The notes under the pieces were generated by a model. It made no database searches and was not told where the DNA came from. It was given only the letters and a program-made list of their open reading frames with translations. The position numbers and the translations under genes were made by a program. This document shows, in pieces, positions 26,296-35,762 of a stretch of 64,000 bases of DNA. Origin of the DNA: Bacteroidales bacterium (GTDB lineage Bacteria > Bacteroidota > Bacteroidia > Bacteroidales > UBA932); contig JAFUFS010000001.1 in assembly GCA_017469745.1 (NCBI GenBank), positions 1 through 64,000 on the forward strand, written 5' to 3'. Within the stretch, counting starts at the first letter, position 1, and every line of letters begins with the position of its first letter.

Positions 26296-29200
26296 ATGAA
26301 AAAAATCTTTTTGATGGCTTTGGCTTGCGGCCTTGCACTCGCTTCCACAGCGAGGGCGGATGAGGCCCGCTTGCTCAGGTTCCCAGCCACTAACGGGACC
26401 GACATCGTGTTCTCCTATGCGGGAGATCTGTTCACAGCACCTCTTGCCGGCGGCGAGGCCAAGCGCCTTACCTCCCACATCGGCTATGAGATGTTCGCAA
26501 AATATTCCCCGGACGGAAAGACTATCGCCTTCACCGGAGAATATGACGGCAACCGCGAGGTCTACGTCATGCCTGCTACCGGTGGCGAACCTGTGCGTCT
26601 GACCTACACCTCCACCAATTCACGTGACGACCTCGGAGACCGTATGGGCCCCAACAACATCGTCATGGCATGGACTCCTGACGGGAAGTACATCATCTTC
26701 CGCAACAGGACCGGCGACGGCTTCCCCGGAAAGCTCTGGAGGATCTCCATCAACGGCGGTATGCCCGAGGAGCTTCCCCTTCCCGAGGGTGGTTTCTGCA
26801 GCTATTCCCCGGACGGCAAGAAGCTGGCTTACAACCGCGTGATGAGGGAGTTCCGTACCTGGAAGTACTATCGTGGCGGTATGGCCGACGAGGTCTGGGT
26901 CTACGATGGCAAGAGCGTCGAAAAGATCACTGACAATCCTGCCCAGGACATCTTCCCCATGTGGGTCGGCGATGAGATCTATTTCGCTTCTGACCGCGAC
27001 ATGAACATGAACATATTCGTGTACAACACAACCACGAAGGCCACGACCAAGGTCACCGACTTCAAGGACTTCGATGTAAAGTTCCCCAGCACCAACGGCA
27101 AGCTGGTCGTCTTCGAGAAGGGAGGCTTCCTCTACAAGCTCGATCCTGCCACCAAGAAGGCTGAGCAGATCCACATCACCCTCTCTTCCGACCTGGTTTA
27201 CTCCCGTCCCGAGCTGAAGAAGGTCACCGGCAGGGGATTCAGCGTCTCGCCTGACGGCAAGAGGGCTGCTGTCACCGCCCGTGGAGAAGTCTTCGACGTG
27301 CCTGTGGGCAAGGGTATCACAAGGAACATCACCCAGACTCCCGGTGCCAACGAGAGGGCTGCATCCTGGAGCCCCGACGGCAAGTACATCGCCTACATCA
27401 GCGACAAGACCGGTGAGAACGAGATCTATCTCTATGAAGCCGCTACCGAGACCACTATCCAGGCCACCAAGGGCAACGACACCTACATCAGCAACATCAT
27501 GTGGGCACCGGACAGCAAGCATCTGTACTACACTGACCGCAAGAACCGTCTTGTGGAGGTGGACCCTGCTTCCAAGTCCAAGAAGGTTGTCTTCTCCAGC
27601 CCTGAAGGCGGACTCTACGGAGTCTCCTTCTCTCCTGACAGCAAGTGGATTGCCTACACCAAGCGTGCTTCCAACGACATGAGCATCGTCTATGTCCAGA
27701 ATCTTGCTACCGGCAAGGAATATCCTGTCACCGAAAAGTGGTACAACTCCGGTTCTCCGATGTTCTCCGCTGACGGAAAATACCTGATCTTCACGGAAAA
27801 CCGTGACCTCACCCCTATCTACAGCAGTATCGAATGGAACTACGCCTATTCAGGCATGTCAGCCACCTACATGGCCATGCTTGCAAAGGACACTCCTTCA
27901 CCTCTGCTTCCTACTGACAGCGAGTCGGCTCCTGCCAACGAGGAAGAAAAGGCTGCACCTGAGCGTCCCGGCGCACCTGCCGGCCCCGGTGCAAAACCTG
28001 GCGAGAAGCCCGGTGAGAAGAAGGTTGCCGAAACCAAGATTGATCCCGAAGGCCTTATCGACCGTGTCGTCAAGCTGCCCGTCAGCGGCAGGGTCTTCTT
28101 CTGCGACGGAAAGAAGCTTTGGTTCACCGGTGGCGCAGGCGGCCCCATGGGCGGCGGCCGTGGCGGTTTCGGTGGCGGAGCAGGTGTGAAGACTTATGAC
28201 TTCGCTTCCGGAAAGACCGAAGACTGCACCGACGGCATGATCAGCTACAGGCTTGGAGACAAGAAGGCTGTCCTGAGCAGCCGTGGAAAGAGCACCGTCG
28301 TCAACTTCCCTTCACCAAGGGTTGCAGGCGGCGAAGAGATCGATGCCGACAACATGTACGCCATGGTCGACTATTCACAGGAGTGGCCTCAGGTCTACAA
28401 CGAAGTCTGGCGCGCTTTCCGTGACGGCTACTATGTCGAGAACATGCACGGACGTGACTGGAAGGGTGTCAAGGCAAAGTACGAGCCCCTCCTTCCTTAC
28501 GTCAAGACCCGTCTCGACCTCAACTACCTGCTTGGTGCTATGATCTCCGAGCTGGCCAGCGGCCACGCCTATGTCAATCCCGGTCCATACCCGAAGCCCG
28601 ACCGTATCCCTATGGGTCTCCTCGGAGCCAAGGTCAGCAAGGCCAACGGCTACTTCAGGATCGACCACATCTACGCCGGTGCGACCTACAGGCCCGAGCT
28701 TCGCAGCCCGCTTACCGAGCCCGGAATGGACATCGCCGAGGGTGACTACATCACCGCCATCAACGGCCAGTCACTCAAGGATGTTGACAACATCTACAAG
28801 TGCCTCATCGGAAAGGCTGACAAGCTCATCGAGCTGACTGTCAACAAGAAGGCAGCCGAAGGCGGCCGCAAGGTCGTGGTAAGGCCCATCGACAATGAAT
28901 ATCCTCTCGAGCACTACGAGTGGATCCTCAAGAACATCAAGACCGTCGAGGAGAAATCCGGAGGCAAGGTAGGTTACATCTACATCCCTGACATGGGTGC
29001 CGAAGGACTTAACGAGTTTGCTCGTTACTGGTATCCTCAGCTCGACAAGGAGGCCCTCATCATCGATGACCGTGAGAACGGCGGTGGAAACGTCTCCCCG
29101 ATGATCATCGAACGTCTCCAGAGGGTTGTCTACAGGATGAATGCCGGTCGCACTTCCAACCGCGTCAGCACCATTCCCGATGGCGCACATGTCGGACCCA

Positions 29201-29601
29201 AGGTCCTGCTGATCAACAAGTACTCCGCTTCTGACGGAGACCTCTTCCCTTGGGGCTTCAAGGCCAACAAGCTCGGAACCGTGATCGGTACCAGGACATG
29301 GGGCGGAATCGTCGGTATCGGCGGATCGCTTCCTTACTTGGACGGCACCGACGTCAGGGTCCCTGGCTCCACCAGCTTTGATCCTTACACAGGAGAGTGG
29401 ATCATAGAGAACCATGGTGTCGATCCTGACATCGTTCTCGACAACGATCCTATCAAGGAATATGCAGGAACTGACGAGCAGCTCCTCAAGGCAGTCGAGG
29501 TCGCCCTCGAGCAGATCAAGACCCAGAGGTCTCATAAGGATCTGCCTGAAAAACCCAAGCCTCGTACCTTCAAGGATCTCGGCCTCCCTCAGATTAAATA
29601 A
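26296..29601 (+). CDS. Tricorn-like S41 peptidase with beta-propeller
   Basis: 1101 residues with a signal peptide (1-21). N-terminal WD40/PD40-type propeller repeats (about 30-530, e.g. KYSPDGKTIAFTGEYDGN) are followed by a low-complexity linker rich in Pro/Gly/Lys (about 545-590) and a Gly-rich loop (about 614-632). A tricorn C1 region with SGHAYVNPG, a PDZ domain (about 790-870) and the S41 catalytic core with YSASDGDLFPWGF (Ser977/Ser979 region) complete it. Tricorn proteases degrade oligopeptides; here it would be periplasmic, next to the M3 dipeptidase. An in-frame ATG is used at 26296; the ATG at 26291 runs into a stop. Confidence 0.9.
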   Translation: MKKIFLMALACGLALASTARADEARLLRFPATNGTDIVFSYAGDLFTAPLAGGEAKRLTSHIGYEMFAKYSPDGKTIAFTGEYDGNREVYVMPATGGEPVRLTYTSTNSRDDLGDRMGPNNIVMAWTPDGKYIIFRNRTGDGFPGKLWRISINGGMPEELPLPEGGFCSYSPDGKKLAYNRVMREFRTWKYYRGGMADEVWVYDGKSVEKITDNPAQDIFPMWVGDEIYFASDRDMNMNIFVYNTTTKATTKVTDFKDFDVKFPSTNGKLVVFEKGGFLYKLDPATKKAEQIHITLSSDLVYSRPELKKVTGRGFSVSPDGKRAAVTARGEVFDVPVGKGITRNITQTPGANERAASWSPDGKYIAYISDKTGENEIYLYEAATETTIQATKGNDTYISNIMWAPDSKHLYYTDRKNRLVEVDPASKSKKVVFSSPEGGLYGVSFSPDSKWIAYTKRASNDMSIVYVQNLATGKEYPVTEKWYNSGSPMFSADGKYLIFTENRDLTPIYSSIEWNYAYSGMSATYMAMLAKDTPSPLLPTDSESAPANEEEKAAPERPGAPAGPGAKPGEKPGEKKVAETKIDPEGLIDRVVKLPVSGRVFFCDGKKLWFTGGAGGPMGGGRGGFGGGAGVKTYDFASGKTEDCTDGMISYRLGDKKAVLSSRGKSTVVNFPSPRVAGGEEIDADNMYAMVDYSQEWPQVYNEVWRAFRDGYYVENMHGRDWKGVKAKYEPLLPYVKTRLDLNYLLGAMISELASGHAYVNPGPYPKPDRIPMGLLGAKVSKANGYFRIDHIYAGATYRPELRSPLTEPGMDIAEGDYITAINGQSLKDVDNIYKCLIGKADKLIELTVNKKAAEGGRKVVVRPIDNEYPLEHYEWILKNIKTVEEKSGGKVGYIYIPDMGAEGLNEFARYWYPQLDKEALIIDDRENGGGNVSPMIIERLQRVVYRMNAGRTSNRVSTIPDGAHVGPKVLLINKYSASDGDLFPWGFKANKLGTVIGTRTWGGIVGIGGSLPYLDGTDVRVPGSTSFDPYTGEWIIENHGVDPDIVLDNDPIKEYAGTDEQLLKAVEVALEQIKTQRSHKDLPEKPKPRTFKDLGLPQIK

Positions 29602-29622
29602 ACAGTTTTTGAAAAGGAATAT

Positions 29623-30267
29623 ATGAAAAGATTCTTTGCAACTATGGCAGCCGTAGTCCTGGCCCTGGCCGGGACCGGCGCCTTCGCCCAGATTAAGGAC
29701 ATTGACGGTAAATGGAGCGCTGGAGGCGGTTTCACTGCCTTCAGTCTCGCTGGAACAGGAGCAGAAAGGGTAGAGAAGATGGGTTTCCCCGGCATGGTCC
29801 CCGGCTTCTATTTCGGAGCCAGCCTCGATTATGCCTTCTCCACCATCCAGGGCCTGACCGTTGAGCCCGGTGCCTACATCTACCACTACGGCAAGAGTTT
29901 CGTTTTCGGCATCAGCGAAGACCGGAAGGCGAAATCTTACCATGCCAACTATCTCAGCGTTCCGATCAACCTCAAGTACTCTTTCACCAACGGTTCGGAA
30001 TTCGGTCTGGCAGTCTTCACGGGCCCCCGTTTCAATCTCGGAATCGGAGGCAACATGTTCAGCACCGGCAAGACTTATCCCAGCCTGAGGCCTATCGAGG
30101 CTCAGTGGGGAGTCGGCCTTGCAGCCACCATCCAGGATGCTGCGATCATCCGTGCCGGCTACGACACCGGTCTGTTGAAGGGCATCAGGGATAACAAGGA
30201 TCTCGGCTACGAAGATGTCCAGGCACACAGGGATGTGTTCTACATCGGATTAAGCTTCATGTTCTAG
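29623..30267 (+). CDS. Small outer-membrane beta-barrel protein
   Basis: 214 residues with a signal peptide (1-23, ending GAFAQ). The rest is alternating aromatic/polar beta strands (FYFGASLDYAFST, LTVEPGAYIYHYG, LKYSFTNGSEFGLAVFTG) and ends ...VFYIGLSFMF with a C-terminal Phe. This is the usual form of Bacteroidetes porin-family/OMP_b-brl proteins of unknown role. It is between the tricorn and GH43 genes, with 21 bases upstream and one base to the next start. Confidence 0.8.
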   Translation: MKRFFATMAAVVLALAGTGAFAQIKDIDGKWSAGGGFTAFSLAGTGAERVEKMGFPGMVPGFYFGASLDYAFSTIQGLTVEPGAYIYHYGKSFVFGISEDRKAKSYHANYLSVPINLKYSFTNGSEFGLAVFTGPRFNLGIGGNMFSTGKTYPSLRPIEAQWGVGLAATIQDAAIIRAGYDTGLLKGIRDNKDLGYEDVQAHRDVFYIGLSFMF

Positions 30268-30268
30268 T

Positions 30269-31240
30269 ATGGTGAAGCATTTTGTTCTCTCAGCGCTGTC
30301 CGTTTTGGCAGCGCTGACTTTTATCAGTTGTTCCAATGCTCCCAAGAAGCAGGCTGAGACCACATGGGAGATTGAAGACGAGAAGGTTCCGCTTGCGGAT
30401 CCCTACATCCTCCTGCACGACGGCGTCTACTATGCCTACGGCACCGGTGAACCCGGCTTCAGGATCTACACGTCCACCGACCTCGAGCATTGGCAGAAGA
30501 AGGGGATAGCCCTTGACATCGACAAGTGCTGGGGCACCAAGCAGTTCTGGGCTCCGGAAGTGTACTACATCAAGTCGAAGGACAAGTTCTTCATTTTCTA
30601 TTCATCTGAGGAACACATCTGCGTGGCCACTTCCGACAGTCCGGAGGGCCCTTTCACCCAGGATGAGATGAAACCCATCAGGGAAGAGAAAGGAATCGAC
30701 ACCTCGCTCTACATCGACGATGACGGTACTCCCTATCTCTACTTTGTCCGCTTCACCGGCGGCAACGTGATCTGGGTGGCAGAGATGACTGATGACCTGC
30801 TAGGCATTAAGGATGAGACCCTGACCGAGTGCATCAGCGCTGTCGAGCCTTGGGAGATGGTCGACAGCAAGGTGACCGAAGGACCTTCGGTGTTCAAGAT
30901 CAAGGATAAATACTACATGATCTACTCTGCCAATCACACTCGCAGCCATGACTATGCCGTAGGCTATGCGACGGCATCGTCCCCTTACGGGCCTTGGGAA
31001 AAATATTCAGGCAACCCGGTCCTGCGCAGGGATTCTCCTAATGCGGACGGCCTGGTCGGAACTGGTCACGGAGCTCCTTTCAAGGACAAGGACGGCAAAT
31101 CGATGTACGTCTTCCATGCCCATCAGAACGACTCCACGATGTATCCCAGGACGATGTACATCGACACCGAGCTGAAGATCGCCAAGGACGGCACCCTCAG
31201 CATGCCCGGCACCGTCATCCACCCCGTGGTGGTGAAATAA
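30269..31240 (+). CDS. GH43-type lipoprotein glycosidase
   Basis: 323 residues, lipobox FISC with Cys21. Five-bladed propeller features: LADPYILLHDGVYYAYGTG with the catalytic-base Asp, WAPEVYYIKSKDKFFIFYS, IDTSLYIDDDGTPYLYFVR, and VTEGPSVFKIKDKYYMIYSAN with the probable general-acid Glu. GH43 members act mostly on arabinose, xylose or galactose linkages; the subfamily cannot be told. It starts one base after the barrel gene and converges on the GH27 gene with a 4-base gap, which also marks the edge of an AT-richer region. Confidence 0.85.
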   Translation: MVKHFVLSALSVLAALTFISCSNAPKKQAETTWEIEDEKVPLADPYILLHDGVYYAYGTGEPGFRIYTSTDLEHWQKKGIALDIDKCWGTKQFWAPEVYYIKSKDKFFIFYSSEEHICVATSDSPEGPFTQDEMKPIREEKGIDTSLYIDDDGTPYLYFVRFTGGNVIWVAEMTDDLLGIKDETLTECISAVEPWEMVDSKVTEGPSVFKIKDKYYMIYSANHTRSHDYAVGYATASSPYGPWEKYSGNPVLRRDSPNADGLVGTGHGAPFKDKDGKSMYVFHAHQNDSTMYPRTMYIDTELKIAKDGTLSMPGTVIHPVVVK

Positions 31241-31244
31241 GAAG

Positions 31245-32858
31245 TTAGCGATTGTTTCCCATCGGCCGTTCGTAAGTGGCTCCTGGAGAAACTTTTAGCA
31301 GGACAACGCCATGGGGAGCTACTTCGGTTTCCCAACGTTCCTTATAAGGGACCTTTGCTATGTCTTTCTGACGCCAAAGGTCTCTTATTGTTTGTTCACC
31401 TAGGATTCCAAGCATCTTTCCAACGAAACCAATATTGCGTGGGGCATCGGAAAGGTTGAACAGACCTACTGCTAAGGTTCCATCTTCGAGAGGTTTGACA
31501 TAGATTCTGTAATTCTCATCACCTTCCACACACGCAGCCTGAAAACCAAGCGGGTCTTGATTTACGTCTATCACTTCATTGTTGCACAGGAGACTGATGG
31601 TAAAATCGTCCATGTCTGCCATGTCGCAACCTATAAGCATAGGGGAAGACAGAAGTACCCAGAGAGAAATATGAGTGTACTGCTCGTCGGGAGTAAGTCT
31701 GGAAGGCTTAGGATGTCCCCATCCGACTTTTCCGACTACCAGCATGTCAGCATCTGGCCAGTTTCCAGGACGCTTGAATCCCGACCACATGTCTTGACCT
31801 TGGAAACCGATAGTACTTATGCTTTTCCAAGTGTCTACGATATCTGCCGTAGTTCTCCAGCATTGAGCATATTTCATGATGCCCGGTCCCATAGAGACCT
31901 TTGCTGAATTGGACAGGCTGAGAACTATATCCCTTCCTGTTGCTTCGATAGCATTGTGGATGTCTCTGATGTGCCAGTAATCTATAGGGTTCCAATCATA
32001 TTTCAGGTAGTCGAATCCCCAGTCCGCCCATTGCCTGGCGTCTTTGTCAGCGAAAGAGTATTCTGCATGAAAATAGCGGCTGCTTCCCTTAAGCTTGCCT
32101 TCTGGATCTGAAAAGCGGAAATCGTCGTCATGAAACCCGTCTTCCTGCCACTTGTATTTTCCTTCAGGATTATCGCATGCACTGCCTATAAAACCGGCAA
32201 AAGTTCCGAACCAAGGGCCGGAATAAATCCCTGCCTTCAAACCCATGGCGTGCAGTTCATCAACCATTCCTTTAATATCCGGAAACTTCCGGTTCGGTTG
32301 TATGGCATTGTATTTTCCTCCGCGCTGTGCCTGCCAGCCATCATCTGTGTTAATGTAGGACCAGCCATAGTCTGCAAGCCCTTTTTCAACCATAGCCCTT
32401 GCGGAACTCATAACTTTTTCCTGGCTTACTTTGGGTCCCCAACAGTTCCAGGAATTCCATCCCATCGGAGGGGTCAGTGCAATTTTGTCGCCTATAACGA
32501 TCCGGAGTTCTCTTTCGTAAGCACCAAGGGAGTTCTCGGCTTTAAGCTTAACATGATAGGTCCCCTTCTTTTTGGCTTTTCCAGAAATGATACCAGTGTT
32601 CCTATCCAGTTTCAAACCTTTTGGAAGACCTTGTGCTGTGAAAACCATGGGTCTGATACCAGTGGCAGGAATCCTGAACAGGAAGTCAGCACCCGGCCTG
32701 GCTCCATAGATCCTGGCTCCGTTTATTCTGGGAGTGTCTGGAGCCTTTGGGGTAAGAATATATTCAGAATTGTCAATCGGCTTCTTTTGAGCTATGACCG
32801 GGGCTGCCATCACTATTAGCAACAGAGTTGTGATGGCCATAAAGTGTTTTTTAAGCAT
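31245..32858 (-). CDS. GH27 alpha-galactosidase
   Basis: 537 residues with a signal peptide (1-23). An N-terminal Ig-like putative sugar-binding domain (about 30-122, with GLPKGLKLDRNTGIISGKA) leads to the GH27 barrel. The barrel has TPPMGWNSWNCWG at 129-141, DDGWQAQRGG, and nucleophile Asp288 in YLKYDWN (Cys is more usual at the Asn position). The probable acid/base is in the WRTTADIVDTW loop (Asp339 or Asp342). A C-terminal beta domain follows. It would release terminal alpha-galactose, from plant galactosides or from host blood-group type glycans. It is the last gene of the ECF-controlled locus, 11 bases after the phosphatase gene. Confidence 0.92.
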   Translation of the reverse strand: MLKKHFMAITTLLLIVMAAPVIAQKKPIDNSEYILTPKAPDTPRINGARIYGARPGADFLFRIPATGIRPMVFTAQGLPKGLKLDRNTGIISGKAKKKGTYHVKLKAENSLGAYERELRIVIGDKIALTPPMGWNSWNCWGPKVSQEKVMSSARAMVEKGLADYGWSYINTDDGWQAQRGGKYNAIQPNRKFPDIKGMVDELHAMGLKAGIYSGPWFGTFAGFIGSACDNPEGKYKWQEDGFHDDDFRFSDPEGKLKGSSRYFHAEYSFADKDARQWADWGFDYLKYDWNPIDYWHIRDIHNAIEATGRDIVLSLSNSAKVSMGPGIMKYAQCWRTTADIVDTWKSISTIGFQGQDMWSGFKRPGNWPDADMLVVGKVGWGHPKPSRLTPDEQYTHISLWVLLSSPMLIGCDMADMDDFTISLLCNNEVIDVNQDPLGFQAACVEGDENYRIYVKPLEDGTLAVGLFNLSDAPRNIGFVGKMLGILGEQTIRDLWRQKDIAKVPYKERWETEVAPHGVVLLKVSPGATYERPMGNNR

Positions 32859-32869
32859 ATTGCTGATTA

Positions 32870-34168
32870 TTAGTTTCTTGTTATTAGGAAGGATTCTATC
32901 CTAGGATAGTAGTAATCTTCGACGTCTTTTAAATGGTAGAACGGCCATATGTCCGTCTCTACCGGGATGTGCTTTTCTTCTTCCTGAAGGAGGAACTTGA
33001 CGAGAATATCATCGCTCCCTTGCTTCCTGAAAAATATCATCTGGATGTTTGAGGCCATTGGAATGACTTGGAAGAGGGAGAAATAGTTGCAGACATTGAG
33101 GAAGTCAGCTGGAACTTCGCGGCACCCGTCGAATTCAAAGGCTCGGGCTATCTGAATCACATATCCGTCATGACTGAATCTTAGGAACGCTCCGTTCTCC
33201 TCGGCATCTATGGCTTCTTGTGCTTTGTCAAGCATGTGTTTGATCGTCAGATATCCTCTTTTGTAGCCTGGAGTCATTCCCGAGTAATAGCCAGGAGTAA
33301 TCAACCAGGAAATTGAGTTCGAAAGAAATATGGTGTAGAGCTGATCTTTCGTAAAGTGTTTCCTGAAAGTGCGCTTCATCTTCAGTTCGGGAATGCATTG
33401 CATGTCTTCGGCGATGTCGTAGAGATCTTCTGAGAATTTGGCAGGATTGCCCCCGTTGTAATCGAGGATCAGCGACCTGTCCTTTATGAATTTCCCGCTG
33501 ATGTCAATGGTTTGTCTCAAGGAATCCCTGACAAATCGTGCACGATCCCTGATAGCATCTGATCCTGGGACTATTGCAACGCTATCTGAAAGATTACTCA
33601 TGTACCACTTGTCTTCCGGATGATAGCCGCCTTCCACATCAAGGGAGGGATTCCTGCGTTTCAATTCGCCGACAAAATGTTCCATGCTCTCGATGCAGCG
33701 ATGAGAGGAAGTGGAACGCGTGATGACTTTTGCCTTGTTGTCAAACACTCCTGGGTAGCGTTCGAAAGCCCTTCCTGCAATTCCCTCATGCTCCCGTCCT
33801 CCCAATGCCGACAGTTCGCCGGCTTTATTCTCTGCATCGGCATAAGCGTTCCTGAGGTCCCTGAGCAGAACCTTGCCCTTGTGGGTAAGGGCATCGGCCG
33901 AATCTGCTTTTTCTAGCAGGCCTATTGCCCGGTGGTAGAAACTATTGCTGGTCAAGTAGCGGGAGCCATGCCTTCCGAAGTGGCTGATGTAGAAGGCTTC
34001 ATATCCTTCGGGAGGAGGGGTCTGTGAATATTTAGCCCCGGGGTAGGAATAGTAATTCGATCCGAGTTTGTCAATGTCGGCCCACAGTTCCTTTTTGGTA
34101 ACCTGTGCGAAAGTGGACGTACAAGCAAGCAGAACCGAGAGGCAGGTTAAGACAGTTCTTTTATTCAT
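32870..34168 (-). CDS. Histidine-type acid phosphatase (MINPP/phytase-like)
   Basis: 432 residues with a signal peptide (1-21). The catalytic RHG motif is complete: HFGRHGSRYLTS with Arg66, nucleophile His67 and Arg70. The C-terminal FSHDGY carries His333-Asp334 as proton donor. The overall length and RHGSRY form match the multiple inositol-polyphosphate phosphatase group, known from gut Bacteroidetes as periplasmic or vesicle phytases. Its start codon overlaps the stop of the upstream toroid gene by 8 bases. A phosphatase in a glycan locus suggests either a phosphorylated glycan or phytate bound to plant material. Confidence 0.85.
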   Translation of the reverse strand: MNKRTVLTCLSVLLACTSTFAQVTKKELWADIDKLGSNYYSYPGAKYSQTPPPEGYEAFYISHFGRHGSRYLTSNSFYHRAIGLLEKADSADALTHKGKVLLRDLRNAYADAENKAGELSALGGREHEGIAGRAFERYPGVFDNKAKVITRSTSSHRCIESMEHFVGELKRRNPSLDVEGGYHPEDKWYMSNLSDSVAIVPGSDAIRDRARFVRDSLRQTIDISGKFIKDRSLILDYNGGNPAKFSEDLYDIAEDMQCIPELKMKRTFRKHFTKDQLYTIFLSNSISWLITPGYYSGMTPGYKRGYLTIKHMLDKAQEAIDAEENGAFLRFSHDGYVIQIARAFEFDGCREVPADFLNVCNYFSLFQVIPMASNIQMIFFRKQGSDDILVKFLLQEEEKHIPVETDIWPFYHLKDVEDYYYPRIESFLITRN

Positions 34169-35762
34169 TTTCGGCTATTTTATCCATTCTGAGCAAGGTC
34201 TGGATCGAAGCCACGCAGCAGTTGATCCAGAAGAAAGTGTTGTACTCCTTCATCTTTCCGCGGAACGCAAGCAGGGTCGGAATCCTTCCGGTTATCTGGT
34301 CCTGTACGATGGTCAGGTTGTCGATCAAGGCCTTTCCCTTTGCGTAGGCCAGGCGGTCACCGGTTTCTTCATAAAGGGAAAGATAAGCATTGGCCACATT
34401 GCAGGAACTGTTGTCGACAGCCATTTCGTACTTGTACTGCTCGAACACGCAAGGGGCGCAGAAAGGCTTGATGCCGTTTTTGTTCGGCAGGAAATCCCAG
34501 TAGACGAACTGGTCCTCGCTGAGCCTGATCAGGTCGATGGCATCGGCAAGGTCTTCTGGCGAGACGACATCCTTGCCAAGGAGGTACCGTGCATAGGGGG
34601 CCGCTGTGCAGTTGGTTAGATTCTCGTACATGTGGAGTCCGAGGACAGAGACATCCTCAAACTGACCGGTCATGTTGAAGGTTGAAACCGCCACTTTCCT
34701 CATCCAATCCTCTGCCGCAGTCCTCATCTTGTCATAGTCATTTATTCCATAATCCTTTTCAAGTCTCTGGATTACTGAGACAAAGGGTCCGAGCATCGCT
34801 CCGACGTCATTGACGGGTTCCCCTGTGATGAAATCCACCTTTATCGGAAGGGAGCCGTCCGGACGCTGGAGCTTCTGAAGGCTATTCATTATCCCAATTG
34901 CCTGTTTGAAATACCTCTCATCCTTTGTCTCGTCGTAAATGGTCAGGAACACATCCACGGCCCTGCAGGCTTCCATGGTCATTGTCTTGTCCTTGTTTTC
35001 CTCCCTTCCGGAAGAGACGAGCTCCTGGTAATATGTCGGAGGGATGAATGCAAGGGGATCTTCTTCGGGACGGCTCTGAGCAATGAGGAATTCGGCGGCG
35101 TTGCGTGCCATGGTGAGGGCTTCTTCCCTCAGAGAGGGGATTTCCTTTGCTACGATGCACTCGTTGATGACCGTGGCCCCGATGATCTTCGTTGCGTAGG
35201 TGTTGAGGTTGTAGCTCATGTCCGGTTCAGTGTGGTCCAGCCAGTACTGCACGGAAGGCATCTTGTGGATGAAGTAGGCGGCCTTTATGGCGGACTCACG
35301 GTAGGGGAGAGTCGCTTCATGGTATGGTCCCTGGAAAGGGAAATCCCTGAAGAATTTCCTGGTGCCGGCAGTGTCAAGGACCTGCCCGTCTTTGTTTACG
35401 GCGAGGACACACAGTCTGGTGTCACCTACAGGAATATCGTTCCAGACAGGGGAGAGAGGATCATGCGGAGACTTGGCATTGAAAGAGAAATCTTTGCCGT
35501 TTGCATCCGTTACTACAAACCTGTAGCTGTCGGCTCCTTCCACTTCCTTGAAATCGAAGGCCGGAGCATAGGTGAATTTCTTCGCGTAGATGTTCCAGTA
35601 CGGATTTCTCCCTTCGTAGCCTGGACGGATAGGTTCAAGATATTCATCAGCAGCCTTGGAATTTAGTTTGCTCCAGTTTTTTTCCGGAGTCTCTGTCTTG
35701 CATCCGGAAAGCGCGGCCAGCAGGATGACCGCTACAGCGACCATTTTTTTATTCATTTTCAT
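34161..35762 (-). CDS. Unrecognised lipoprotein, probable (alpha/alpha) toroid (paralogue B)
   Basis: 533 residues, lipobox LSGC with Cys20 (start at 35762 or two codons in). An N-terminal beta-sandwich-like part (about 55-150) ends in the motif FFRDFPFQGPY. The remainder is helical with repeated helix pairs, as in (alpha/alpha)6 enzymes. Notable motifs are RPDGSLPIKVDFITGEPVND, GQFEDVSVLG, NLTNCTAAPYARYLL and NSSCNVANAYLSLYEETGD. I do not recognise the family. An epimerase, lyase or hydrolase acting on sugars would fit the fold and place. It is about half identical to the next gene upstream, from which it is separated by a 14-base overlap. Confidence 0.8.
   Translation of the reverse strand: MKMNKKMVAVAVILLAALSGCKTETPEKNWSKLNSKAADEYLEPIRPGYEGRNPYWNIYAKKFTYAPAFDFKEVEGADSYRFVVTDANGKDFSFNAKSPHDPLSPVWNDIPVGDTRLCVLAVNKDGQVLDTAGTRKFFRDFPFQGPYHEATLPYRESAIKAAYFIHKMPSVQYWLDHTEPDMSYNLNTYATKIIGATVINECIVAKEIPSLREEALTMARNAAEFLIAQSRPEEDPLAFIPPTYYQELVSSGREENKDKTMTMEACRAVDVFLTIYDETKDERYFKQAIGIMNSLQKLQRPDGSLPIKVDFITGEPVNDVGAMLGPFVSVIQRLEKDYGINDYDKMRTAAEDWMRKVAVSTFNMTGQFEDVSVLGLHMYENLTNCTAAPYARYLLGKDVVSPEDLADAIDLIRLSEDQFVYWDFLPNKNGIKPFCAPCVFEQYKYEMAVDNSSCNVANAYLSLYEETGDRLAYAKGKALIDNLTIVQDQITGRIPTLLAFRGKMKEYNTFFWINCCVASIQTLLRMDKIAENE

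Noticed and set aside
28771..30228. 485-codon minus-strand frame opposite the tricorn and barrel genes
   Set aside because: Antisense shadow: composition is dominated by residues from complementing GC-ending codons, no recognisable domain, and both plus-strand genes are certain.
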